Source of the DNA: DHVE2 group archaeon
GTDB lineage: Archaea > Thermoplasmatota > Thermoplasmata > Thermoplasmatales > Aciduliprofundaceae
Direction: 5' to 3'
Length of the DNA: 8,376 bases
Assembly (NCBI GenBank): GCA_015522955.1
Contig: WALG01000064.1
Coordinates: 1 to 8,376 of the forward strand
The translations under genes and the position numbers were made by a program. Position 1 is the first letter of the stretch. The number at the start of each line of letters is the position of its first letter. Shown piece by piece: positions 1-6,148 of this stretch. The notes under the pieces are model-generated. The model was not told the origin of the DNA, did no database searches, and saw nothing but the letters and a program-made list of their open reading frames with translations.

Positions 1-279
1 CTTTATCTGTGGCAGTGGACGTTGAATACCATCATAAATCTGAGATATGAGCCCCGGACCAAGCATCACAGATAGTGGTGCTCCTGTACGCTCCACGGGC
101 TCTCCCGGTTTTATACCCGAGGTTTCCTCGTAGACCTGCACTGTTGCGGTATCTCCAGATAGTGCGATTATTTCACCTATTAAACCTTCCTCACCTACGC
201 GAACCACTTCGTACATCTCGCTGCCCTTCATTCCCTCGGCAACGACCACGGGACCGGCAACTCTAATTATTTTTCCCAT
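1..279 (-). CDS. atpA: A-type ATP synthase catalytic subunit A, N-terminal part (gene runs off the window)
   Basis: Subunit A is the nucleotide-hydrolysing/synthesising subunit of the A1 head, paired with subunit B in the cytoplasm. Only the first 93 codons are present, in an open frame that reaches the window edge without a stop, against roughly 580 residues in the family. The visible part is the N-terminal beta-barrel domain. It starts MGKIIRVAGPVVVAEG and reaches the strongly conserved GPGLISQIYDGIQRPL segment at about residues 73-88. The P-loop lies beyond the edge. The ATG at 279 is supported by GAGGTGA (285-291, minus strand) five bases upstream. That site overlaps the stop codon of subunit F, so translation of F and A is probably coupled. 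Subunits B and D should follow off-window. The family call is close to certain. Confidence 0.97.
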   Translation of the reverse strand, partial: MGKIIRVAGPVVVAEGMKGSEMYEVVRVGEEGLIGEIIALSGDTATVQVYEETSGIKPGEPVERTGAPLSVMLGPGLISQIYDGIQRPLPQIK

Positions 280-284
280 ATTTT

Positions 285-605
285 TCACCTCTTCAATATG
301 TCTATACCTATAGCTTTTCTTATAATATTCCTCATCGGATCCTCATATTTACCTTTCTCTTTATAATCTGGAAGTTCCAGAATTATGGGGTATATATCCT
401 TCTTGCTCCTCCATTCATCGATATAATTTTTTAATTCTCTTGCATAACTTCTCTGAATTATCACTATGGCTATATCTTGCATTTCCTTTATGATTTCAAG
501 ATTTTTCTTGGCCTGCCACGAATCATTTGCCTCATAAACATTTTTCACTCCCGCAAACTGGAATCCCGTAATGAAATTCAAATTACCAATGGCTACTATT
601 TTCAT
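285..605 (-). CDS. atpF: A-type ATP synthase subunit F
   Basis: This is a 106-residue central-stalk subunit that binds the rotor shaft (subunit D) and can modulate ATPase activity. It starts MKIVAIGNLNFITGFQFAGV, a Rossmann-like first strand and Gly turn typical of AhaF/NtpG. Strand IAIVIIQ follows at about residues 45-51. PIILELPDY at about residues 72-80 is the family's characteristic Pro-rich strand, and the final helix ends GIDILKR. The length is normal (about 100). The ATG overlaps the stop of subunit C as ATGA. A modest GGTGGGTG-like ribosome site (613-620) lies seven bases upstream. The stop is followed after five bases by subunit A. Nothing odd is seen. The name follows the archaeal subunit letter, not bacterial F-type atpF. 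Confidence 0.95.
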   Translation of the reverse strand: MKIVAIGNLNFITGFQFAGVKNVYEANDSWQAKKNLEIIKEMQDIAIVIIQRSYARELKNYIDEWRSKKDIYPIILELPDYKEKGKYEDPMRNIIRKAIGIDILKR

Positions 606-1690
606 GAGGCAACACCCACCAGCAATTTGGATATTCTCTCCTTTGAAACACCTTCAAAAAAGCCTTTCATTATCGCTTTTAAATTTCTTGCTTCGTATTC
701 CTTAGCAATTAGAAACATCATTGCGGGCCCTGAGGATACAGAATAAACCATGCCTATTTCATTTGCTTTATCCAACAGGAATTTATCAAGAGCAAGTTCA
801 ATCTCAAAAGTTTCTTTCAAATCTCGAAGAAAAGAGTAACTTGTACCCTCCAGGCCACTCAGCATCTCTTCTACACTCCTTGCCTCAGAGAGATTTTTGA
901 GTTTCCACGAATCAATCTCATAGCCCCCATCCAGAAGACACTCTCCAACATCTCTGCCTATCACGCCACCCCTGACGAGTGTTTTTATGTTATAAACATC
1001 AATCATAATTGCTAAAATTTTCTCAATTGCTTCTCGGCTATCCTCATCCAGCATGCTTTTTGCATCTACAAGTTTTTCCATGACTATTCTATCAATGGCC
1101 AAATCCACACTCTGTATACTTCCTGTTTTGTTCCAAACATCTATTACGTCTTTAAATGGAGTTGCATCCAGAGTTGCAATTGCATCCTCAACACTTGTTG
1201 CCTCCATCATCTGATTCATAATTAACTCAGTTATATACCTTCCCGTATACACTGCTTCATAAATTTTGCTTTTAGGCACCTTTGCATATTTTGCTCTCAG
1301 AATCCTCTTAACAATGTTTGCATCAAATTTAAGCATATAAACCTCTGAGAACTGCCTCACGCCTTCCGGAAGCATAGATATTACATCATTTATCATTTTA
1401 ACCATAGATTTCTCTATTTCCACATCCCATTTTTCTAACTTTTTAACTTCATATCCTTCTTTTTTTATTTCACCTATAACCTCATTTACACTGGTCATCT
1501 CAAGGAGATGTTCTATATTCTTCTTCTCTGTATATTTTGCACCTATGGCAAATATAGTTGCATTTGGACCCATGAAAGATGCAATACTCAGTATCTTCCT
1601 TAGATAACCCATAAACACTACAACTGCTATGAGAATCCCGATGAATGCCGCCGAAAGGGCCATTAGGATTATAGTAGAGGCCTCAAGCAT
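602..1690 (-). CDS. atpC: A-type ATP synthase subunit C (central stalk/rotor socket) with N-terminal membrane segment
   Basis: This 362-residue protein is homologous to V-ATPase subunit d/NtpC, the funnel that joins the central shaft to the membrane c-ring. The body is helical with the repeated pattern of the family. Each section carries a short conserved helix, for example YAKVPKSKIYEAVYTGRYI and the later GGVIGRDVGECLLDGGYEI. Residues about 6-30 form a long uncharged stretch that looks like a membrane helix (TIILMALSAAFIGILIAVVV), followed by GYLRK. Many C subunits lack this and are fully soluble. From memory, Thermococcales C subunits have a comparable hydrophobic N-terminus. The ATG at 1690 overlaps the end of subunit E by 8 bp, with GAGGGAG at 1694-1700 as ribosome site. 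The gene ends ATGA into subunit F. The subunit assignment rests on helical pattern plus operon position and is strong. Confidence 0.93.
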   Translation of the reverse strand: MLEASTIILMALSAAFIGILIAVVVFMGYLRKILSIASFMGPNATIFAIGAKYTEKKNIEHLLEMTSVNEVIGEIKKEGYEVKKLEKWDVEIEKSMVKMINDVISMLPEGVRQFSEVYMLKFDANIVKRILRAKYAKVPKSKIYEAVYTGRYITELIMNQMMEATSVEDAIATLDATPFKDVIDVWNKTGSIQSVDLAIDRIVMEKLVDAKSMLDEDSREAIEKILAIMIDVYNIKTLVRGGVIGRDVGECLLDGGYEIDSWKLKNLSEARSVEEMLSGLEGTSYSFLRDLKETFEIELALDKFLLDKANEIGMVYSVSSGPAMMFLIAKEYEARNLKAIMKGFFEGVSKERISKLLVGVAS

Positions 1691-2270
1691 ATTCTCCCTC
1701 GAACAATTTCTCTACAATTTTTTTTCTTATTTCATTTACATTTCTTTCAATGAAGGCTTCAATACTGTAATCTACACTTCTCTCACCACTGACAGTTTTT
1801 GCGATTATGCCCCCATACTTTACCGTACCCAGTTCTATTCTGGCCCTAGGTGTCACCTCTGATGCTATTTTCTTTATCTTTGCCTCATCTTCAGGAGTAC
1901 ACAACAGCACCAGTTCATCACCCAATGCTCTTCTGGCATCTTCTACTGCCTGTCTCAGATAGTCATCATATTTAGGTGATCCCCTAGCATTGTTTTTTAT
2001 GCTTGTAATCACCTTTTTCATTACATCTTCTCTTGCTTCAAGAAGTTCTCTCTTTCCCTCTAAGTGTGCTCTTGATATAAATAATCTTCTTATGTTCTCG
2101 GCTTCTCTCTTTCCTTCTCGTTCTATTTTTTCCTTTTCACGCTCCCATTTTCCATATTCAACTTTCCTCATTTCCTCTATTTTCTTATCCGTTTCTGTTT
2201 GAAATTCCCTAAGTTTCATATTCATATCATCATTGATCTTTGCAATTATTTTATCCACAGCGTTACTCAT
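1683..2270 (-). CDS. atpE: A-type ATP synthase subunit E (peripheral stalk)
   Basis: This is a 195-residue cytoplasmic peripheral-stalk subunit that pairs with H and anchors the catalytic head. Residues 1 to about 100 are a highly charged, long helix suited to a right-handed coiled coil with H. Residues about 100-195 form the globular head-binding domain, with ELVLLCTPED and then GGIIAKTVSGERSVDYSIEA, the typical GG(V/I) segment of the family. It ends in the usual IRKKIVEKLF helix. The ATG at 2270 is preferred because AGGTGAT (2274-2280) lies just upstream and the protein then begins MSNAVDKIIAKI. A GTG at 2291 would add seven residues inside the end of subunit K and would place the ribosome site within coding sequence. 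The gap to K is 10 bp, and the gene overlaps C by 8 bp. Archaeal subunit E is not related to bacterial F-type atpE. Confidence 0.95.
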   Translation of the reverse strand: MSNAVDKIIAKINDDMNMKLREFQTETDKKIEEMRKVEYGKWEREKEKIEREGKREAENIRRLFISRAHLEGKRELLEAREDVMKKVITSIKNNARGSPKYDDYLRQAVEDARRALGDELVLLCTPEDEAKIKKIASEVTPRARIELGTVKYGGIIAKTVSGERSVDYSIEAFIERNVNEIRKKIVEKLFEGEYA

Positions 2271-2273
2271 GAA

Positions 2274-2280
2274 ATCACCT
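2274..2280 (-). promoter_or_regulatory. Ribosome binding site that fixes the subunit E start
   Basis: The minus strand reads AGGTGATTTCATG, a seven-base match to the archaeal Shine-Dalgarno consensus GGAGGTGAT ending three bases before the ATG at 2270. It lies in the short gap after the subunit K stop (TGA, 2281-2283). It decides the start against the in-frame GTG at 2291. Confidence 0.8.
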
Positions 2281-3633
2281 TCACAGCACACCCAAAGCCA
2301 GCATTATCAGTATTGCAATAAGCAATCCAAATATGGCATAGGTCTCACTCATCACAGAAAGTACTATGGATCTCGTTCTTGAAGAAGGATTTTTCACATA
2401 GGCTGCTGCACCTGCACCTGCGGTTATACCCTGTCCTATTCCGCTTATTCCAGCCAGACCCACCGCAAAGCCAATTCCAAGTACTCCAATACCCACAAGC
2501 ATTGCCTGCGAAGGTGCCATGCTTGGAACTGCACCAGACATCAAACCCATGCTTGTTATCACCATTATTGCAGCCAAAAGCGCATATATTGACTGCGTCT
2601 CTGGAAGGACAGAAAATATCATTGAACTTGCAAATGCTTTTGGTTTCTGAGCAGTTGCTGACGAGCCCGAGGCTGCTGCGATACCCTGACCTATGGCAGT
2701 TATACCACTCAACCCCATGCCCAGACCAATACCAACAGCAGCAATACCCATTGCCAGAGCATATGTTGCTCCAAGAGAGTTATTGTGAATTGCGGCATTC
2801 ATCCCTTGAAGAAGAAGGATTGCAATTAGTAAACCATAAATCGCCTGCGTTTCAGGAAGTACAGTAAACACAACCGCTTTACCCAAAGTACCCTGTTTTC
2901 GCGTAACACCAACTCCGGTTGCAGCCACTATACCCTGTCCAATAGCGCTTAGACCCGCAATACCCACCGAAAGACCTGCCCCAATGGCCATCAACCCGGC
3001 ACCAACAGGAATATCTGCAGTTGGATTTAATCCGCCAGAGAGTGCTCCAGTGTACATGAGAATTAGAATTCCTATAAGTAGTCCATAGATACCCTGTGTC
3101 TGTGGAAAAGCCTGAAATATAAACGCCGTTTTAAACCTGTTTGAATTCTCAGCTATGGCTGCAGCACCGCTTGCCCCCGCAATACCTACGCCTATTGCAG
3201 CACCCATGCCAGATGCACCCACCGCTATACCTGCTCCAATGAGTGCAAGAGCCATGCCAAGTGGTCCTTCATGGACCTTTACACTTTTCGGGCCATAAAC
3301 AATAGTACTTCCTTTCTTAACAGTTATGTTATATTCTCCCGAACTACCAAAGGATATCTTAACGGGATTTCCAAGATATGTGTTTTGAGTTCCGTCTTTC
3401 ACATTAGTTATTATCCACGTTACATTACTTGGTATTTGACCATTTTCTGTAGAATACTCAAATATGTATTTATTTCCGGCTATGAGAGTGACTTTATCAA
3501 GTGAGGATGTCTGTATCTCATGGCTGTTCCATTTTCCCTCTTTCACACTTACGGCTCCAAATACAGTTCCGCTGGCAATTAGCACACCACTTACTACTAT
3601 CATAAGCAACAACATAAACAGCATTTTTTTCAT
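2281..3633 (-). CDS. atpK: A-type ATP synthase subunit K: four-hairpin rotor proteolipid with signal peptide and extra exported N-terminal domain
   Basis: This 450-residue c-type proteolipid makes the ion-translocating rotor ring. Residues 1 to about 26 are a signal peptide (MKKMLFMLLLMIVV core). Residues about 27-122 are a polar, beta-strand-rich domain (KYIFEYS, NVTWIITNV, EYNITVKKGS) that I do not recognise beyond an Ig/PKD-like look. Residues 124-450 are four tandem two-helix hairpins spaced 83-85 residues apart. Hairpins 2, 3 and 4 keep the inner-helix Gln in GIGQG/AIGQG (Q233, Q316, Q401) and the ion-binding Glu (E261 and E345 in LPETQ; E430 in MSETY). Hairpin 1 has V149 in IGVG and Q178 in FPQTQ, so both are lost. 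Bacterial c is one hairpin of about 80 residues and many archaeal K have one or two. The ATG overlaps the I stop as ATGA, with AGGAGGTG (3641-3648) upstream. Export of the N-terminus fits the expected topology, with hairpin ends outside and loops in the cytoplasm. Confidence 0.96.
   Translation of the reverse strand: MKKMLFMLLLMIVVSGVLIASGTVFGAVSVKEGKWNSHEIQTSSLDKVTLIAGNKYIFEYSTENGQIPSNVTWIITNVKDGTQNTYLGNPVKISFGSSGEYNITVKKGSTIVYGPKSVKVHEGPLGMALALIGAGIAVGASGMGAAIGVGIAGASGAAAIAENSNRFKTAFIFQAFPQTQGIYGLLIGILILMYTGALSGGLNPTADIPVGAGLMAIGAGLSVGIAGLSAIGQGIVAATGVGVTRKQGTLGKAVVFTVLPETQAIYGLLIAILLLQGMNAAIHNNSLGATYALAMGIAAVGIGLGMGLSGITAIGQGIAAASGSSATAQKPKAFASSMIFSVLPETQSIYALLAAIMVITSMGLMSGAVPSMAPSQAMLVGIGVLGIGFAVGLAGISGIGQGITAGAGAAAYVKNPSSRTRSIVLSVMSETYAIFGLLIAILIMLALGVL
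2284..3264 (-). repeat. Four tandem c-hairpin units inside the subunit K gene
   Basis: There are four diverged in-frame units of about 250 bp. Approximate spans are hairpin 1 3034-3264, hairpin 2 2779-3021, hairpin 3 2536-2772 and hairpin 4 2284-2517. Each has a Gly/Ala-rich helix, a short polar loop (for example AENSNRFK, TRKQGTL, ATAQKPK, VKNPSSR) and a second helix with the carboxylate motif. Hairpins 2 and 3 are the most alike (LPETQAIYGLL and LPETQSIYALL). Hairpins 1 (FPQTQGIYGLL) and 4 (MSETYAIFGLL) differ from them and from each other. The linkers that join units on the outer face are 4-20 residues. Confidence 0.93.
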
Positions 3634-5777
3634 TTTTTCACACCTCCTGTATCTATAACCTTAGAGTATCTTCTTATCTCCCTAAATGGCTCAAACTTCA
3701 CACCATCACCTTCATAAAATTTTGAAAAGAATTCCACATACTGCAATCTCAATGAGTGCACCAGAGAGCCAAGAGATTGCAACATCGCATTACCTATATG
3801 GGCAACTATTAAAAATATTGCTATAAACAGCCACAGAGCCGCTTGGATATTTATTATCCCTATTACTCCCAGAACTAATAAAAATGCAGCAACACCTATT
3901 TTTTTTCTATCTCTTGTTTTGAGAACAAGTCCAAAAAGAGCCAGACCAATAATAATTAGAGGCAAGCAACAAACCATACTACCAGCCCCTACAATCATGC
4001 TAGACATTATGCCTGCGAAAAGATTTATGGTCAAAGCAATTCCAGATGTGGCCAGGTCAAGAGCGAGCAGTCTCGAATACGAAAGCCAGTCGCCCACCAT
4101 ACCTGTTATATCAAAGAAGAACATTGCATTCACCGCATGATGTTTATCAACTAGTTTGCTTGGTATTCCCATAAGAAATACAAGACCTAGGAGTAGAACT
4201 ATCCAACTGATGGTGACGGTAGTTGAGCGAAAAGTCCACCATCCAAACGCATTTCCAATAACTATAGCACTACTGGGCAGAAGCAGAAACCATGAAACTT
4301 CAGATGTCAAAAAATCCCCATAATTCTTGTACTTGAGATGATGATATGCGCCTAAGATAAGTCCAAGCGAAATCTGTGAAATACCAATTATAAGGGCAAT
4401 TACGAGAACAGTAACCGCATCCTTCATGGGATCCAAAAGGGGTTGATACTGAATAAATTTAGAAAGAGAATTATATGAATCCAAGGGTCCAAATATACCT
4501 CCTTGAATAATGCCAAACGCCACAGCCGAGAGACCGGAGACAAAAAGTATAGAGCCGAGAGTGCGATTTGTCCAGTTATATTTACCAAGCACTCTCCAGA
4601 GCACGTAACCCAAGATGGCCATTATGGCCCCATAGCCAGCATCTCCCAAGGTTATACCAAAATAAACTACAAAAATAGGTGCTATGATTACAGTTGGGTC
4701 TATGTGCCCATATTTAGGAGTGGAATACATATCCACAAAGGCTTGAAAAGGCCTGAATATGCGAGGATTGCTATACTGCACAGGCACATCATCACCCTTG
4801 GCATCTCGCCATTTTATATAAATAAGACCCCCCGCTGCCTCCTCAAGAATTTTTTTCTCCTCTAAAAATCTCTTTTTAGGGATGAAACCATGGATGACCG
4901 TTGTATATGCTGTTTTCCCAAATCGAGGATGAATTTCCTCCTTTATTTTCTCGTTATAAAGTTCATCCTTGAGAATCCCGAGTCTGCCATAGTATCTACT
5001 TCTCATCTCAGATATTGCCCTATATACTTCCTTTTTTTCCCCTTCCAATCCTTTTAACCTCTTCTTCATCTTTTTTAATACATCCCCAGGGTAACCCTCC
5101 CAGCCATGTAACTCAAATTCCGAGAAACCTGAGAATCTGAGGGCAGATTCAACATCTCTTTTATCTTTCATATGCGATGCCACAATAACCATGTACTCAG
5201 CAGTTTTCTTTTTTCCAATGGTAATATACCATACAGCCGCCACACCCTTGGATTTTAACTTGAGAAGAGGTTCTATATTCTTTGCAATCCCAGCAACCAC
5301 ATAAACATACATTCCCTCGCCCAAATAATTCAAGTCAAATGGCAGATTTTTCAGTTTTTCCACATACGTCATCTGCGCTCTTATTTTCTCCATCTCTGCG
5401 TTCACATGCTCCCATTTAGAATGCATATCAAGAACTTTGTTCTCCAAGGATACCAGGATCTCTTTGGCATCTTTGAGTATATCCTCCCTTTTTCTGTATT
5501 TTGCAGGATATCTCTCTGGAGGTGGGGTAGAAAGTGAGGCAAGCATGCCATTTCTTTTCTTTTTTGCAATATTTAAAATTTCCAGGAGTTTTCCTATCCT
5601 AAACTCATAATCTACAATCAAGGACAATTCTTCGGAACTGCGAGCATTTTCCAGACCTTCAATACCATGAGATGTAATATGCAAAAATCCTCTCCGCTGC
5701 ATGGTTTGGAGCACCTCATATTTCACAGAATCGTGAACTACTGCCTCGACCTCAACCATTGGGGCAGGAAGGAGCAT
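3630..5777 (-). CDS. atpI: A-type ATP synthase subunit I (a subunit, stator ion channel)
   Basis: This 715-residue membrane stator forms the ion half-channels against the K ring and anchors the peripheral stalks. The cytoplasmic N-terminal half (residues 1 to about 355) has charged coiled-coil stretches around residues 95-140 and 230-260, and begins MLLPAPMVEVEAVVHD, the family's usual opening. The C-terminal half has about eight membrane segments and opens with YFGITLGDAGYG (about 372-383). The essential channel Arg is R569 in SYSRLLALDLATSG, matching yeast Vph1 R735. The second conserved Arg is R677 in LGSLVHSLRLQYVEFFSKFY, the family's last-helix signature. It ends near KFEPF, also typical. 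The ATG at 5777 is chosen for its AGGTGAG ribosome site (5782-5788). The GTG at 5786 would overlap the H stop but has only a weak site. The stop overlaps the K start as ATGA. Confidence 0.97.
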   Translation of the reverse strand: MLLPAPMVEVEAVVHDSVKYEVLQTMQRRGFLHITSHGIEGLENARSSEELSLIVDYEFRIGKLLEILNIAKKKRNGMLASLSTPPPERYPAKYRKREDILKDAKEILVSLENKVLDMHSKWEHVNAEMEKIRAQMTYVEKLKNLPFDLNYLGEGMYVYVVAGIAKNIEPLLKLKSKGVAAVWYITIGKKKTAEYMVIVASHMKDKRDVESALRFSGFSEFELHGWEGYPGDVLKKMKKRLKGLEGEKKEVYRAISEMRSRYYGRLGILKDELYNEKIKEEIHPRFGKTAYTTVIHGFIPKKRFLEEKKILEEAAGGLIYIKWRDAKGDDVPVQYSNPRIFRPFQAFVDMYSTPKYGHIDPTVIIAPIFVVYFGITLGDAGYGAIMAILGYVLWRVLGKYNWTNRTLGSILFVSGLSAVAFGIIQGGIFGPLDSYNSLSKFIQYQPLLDPMKDAVTVLVIALIIGISQISLGLILGAYHHLKYKNYGDFLTSEVSWFLLLPSSAIVIGNAFGWWTFRSTTVTISWIVLLLGLVFLMGIPSKLVDKHHAVNAMFFFDITGMVGDWLSYSRLLALDLATSGIALTINLFAGIMSSMIVGAGSMVCCLPLIIIGLALFGLVLKTRDRKKIGVAAFLLVLGVIGIINIQAALWLFIAIFLIVAHIGNAMLQSLGSLVHSLRLQYVEFFSKFYEGDGVKFEPFREIRRYSKVIDTGGVKK
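3641..3648 (-). promoter_or_regulatory. Strong ribosome binding site for subunit K inside the end of subunit I
   Basis: The minus strand reads AGGAGGTG followed by TGAAAAA and the K ATG. This is the longest Shine-Dalgarno match in the operon. It is encoded within the last codons of subunit I (GGVKK). K is needed in several copies per complex, so a strong site is expected; this functional link is inference. Confidence 0.8.
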
Positions 5778-5781
5778 TACC

Positions 5782-5788
5782 CTCACCT
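5782..5788 (-). promoter_or_regulatory. Ribosome binding site that fixes the subunit I start
   Basis: The minus strand reads AGGTGAGGGTAATG, placing AGGTGAG four bases before the ATG at 5777. The site overlaps the TGA stop of subunit H (5783-5785). It favours the ATG over the in-frame GTG at 5786, which lies within the site itself. Confidence 0.75.
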
Positions 5789-6094
5789 GAATATTTCTTC
5801 CAATGCCTCCTTGGCAGCAAATCTTATACGGGATTCATCAATTTTCCTTAACTCCTCTGCCTTTTTTTCATACTCTTCAATAATTTTTTCAGCATCAAGT
5901 TTACCCTGCGCTTCAGCACTTTTTTTCCAGTTTTCAATCTCCTCCATAAGTTTTTTTCTACGCTCTTGGATGTCCTCCATTATTTTCTTTTTCTCCTCCT
6001 CAACCCTTTCTTTACTGAGTTTTTCGGCTTCCTGTATCCTACGAATCGCTTGCTCTTCAACCTCGCGAATCTTTTTAATCTCATCCTGAATCAT
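5783..6094 (-). CDS. atpH: A-type ATP synthase subunit H (peripheral stalk)
   Basis: This 103-residue protein is almost wholly charged helix, with dense Glu/Lys/Arg and regularly spaced Ile/Leu/Ala. It fits the coiled-coil partner of subunit E in the peripheral stalk that links the membrane subunit I to the catalytic head. It begins MIQDEIKKIREVEEQAI and ends AAKEALEEIFR, close to the usual length (about 100-110). It has no globular domain or membrane segment. First position in the operon, directly before I, is the expected place for AhaH. There is no clear ribosome site upstream of the ATG at 6094, and the TATA-like box is close, so the message may be leaderless or nearly so. Coiled-coil proteins are hard to assign by sequence alone, so the call leans partly on operon position. 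Confidence 0.92.
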   Translation of the reverse strand: MIQDEIKKIREVEEQAIRRIQEAEKLSKERVEEEKKKIMEDIQERRKKLMEEIENWKKSAEAQGKLDAEKIIEEYEKKAEELRKIDESRIRFAAKEALEEIFR

Positions 6095-6148
6095 AAATCT
6101 CGAGGGTGAATGATATTCCCACTTATAATAATTTTGGCACCCTTAATT
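6095..6148 (-). promoter_or_regulatory. Intergenic region with probable archaeal promoter of the ATP synthase operon
   Basis: This is the only sizeable non-coding gap in the window. On the minus strand CCAAAATTATTATAAG gives an A-rich BRE-like stretch and a TATA-like box (TTATTATAAG, 6122-6131). Initiation 22-27 bases downstream of the box centre would fall near 6099-6104, leaving about 5-10 bases before the ATG of subunit H. No Shine-Dalgarno sequence lies in that interval (CTCGAGATTT), consistent with a leaderless or very short leader. No clear terminator for the upstream peptidase gene is visible, so read-through is possible. Confidence 0.6.
6103..6143. repeat. Short inverted repeat flanking the operon TATA box
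   Basis: AGGGTG at 6103-6108 is matched by its reverse complement CACCCT at 6138-6143, with 29 bases between that contain the TATA-like box. The arms are only six bases, so chance is a real explanation. The position around a promoter makes an operator conceivable. Confidence 0.3.

Noticed and set aside
2271..2291. Upstream GTG start for subunit E
   Set aside because: It would overlap subunit K and put the AGGTGAT ribosome site inside the coding region. The ATG at 2270 is correctly spaced.
2379..2867. Plus-strand open frame of 162 codons opposite subunit K
   Set aside because: Its Leu/Gln/Pro-rich translation is the shadow of the Gly/Ala-rich hairpin repeats on the other strand.
5667..6089. 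Plus-strand open frame of 140 codons opposite subunits H and I
   Set aside because: The Ser/Phe-rich translation is the mirror of Glu/Lys-rich coiled-coil codons in subunit H.
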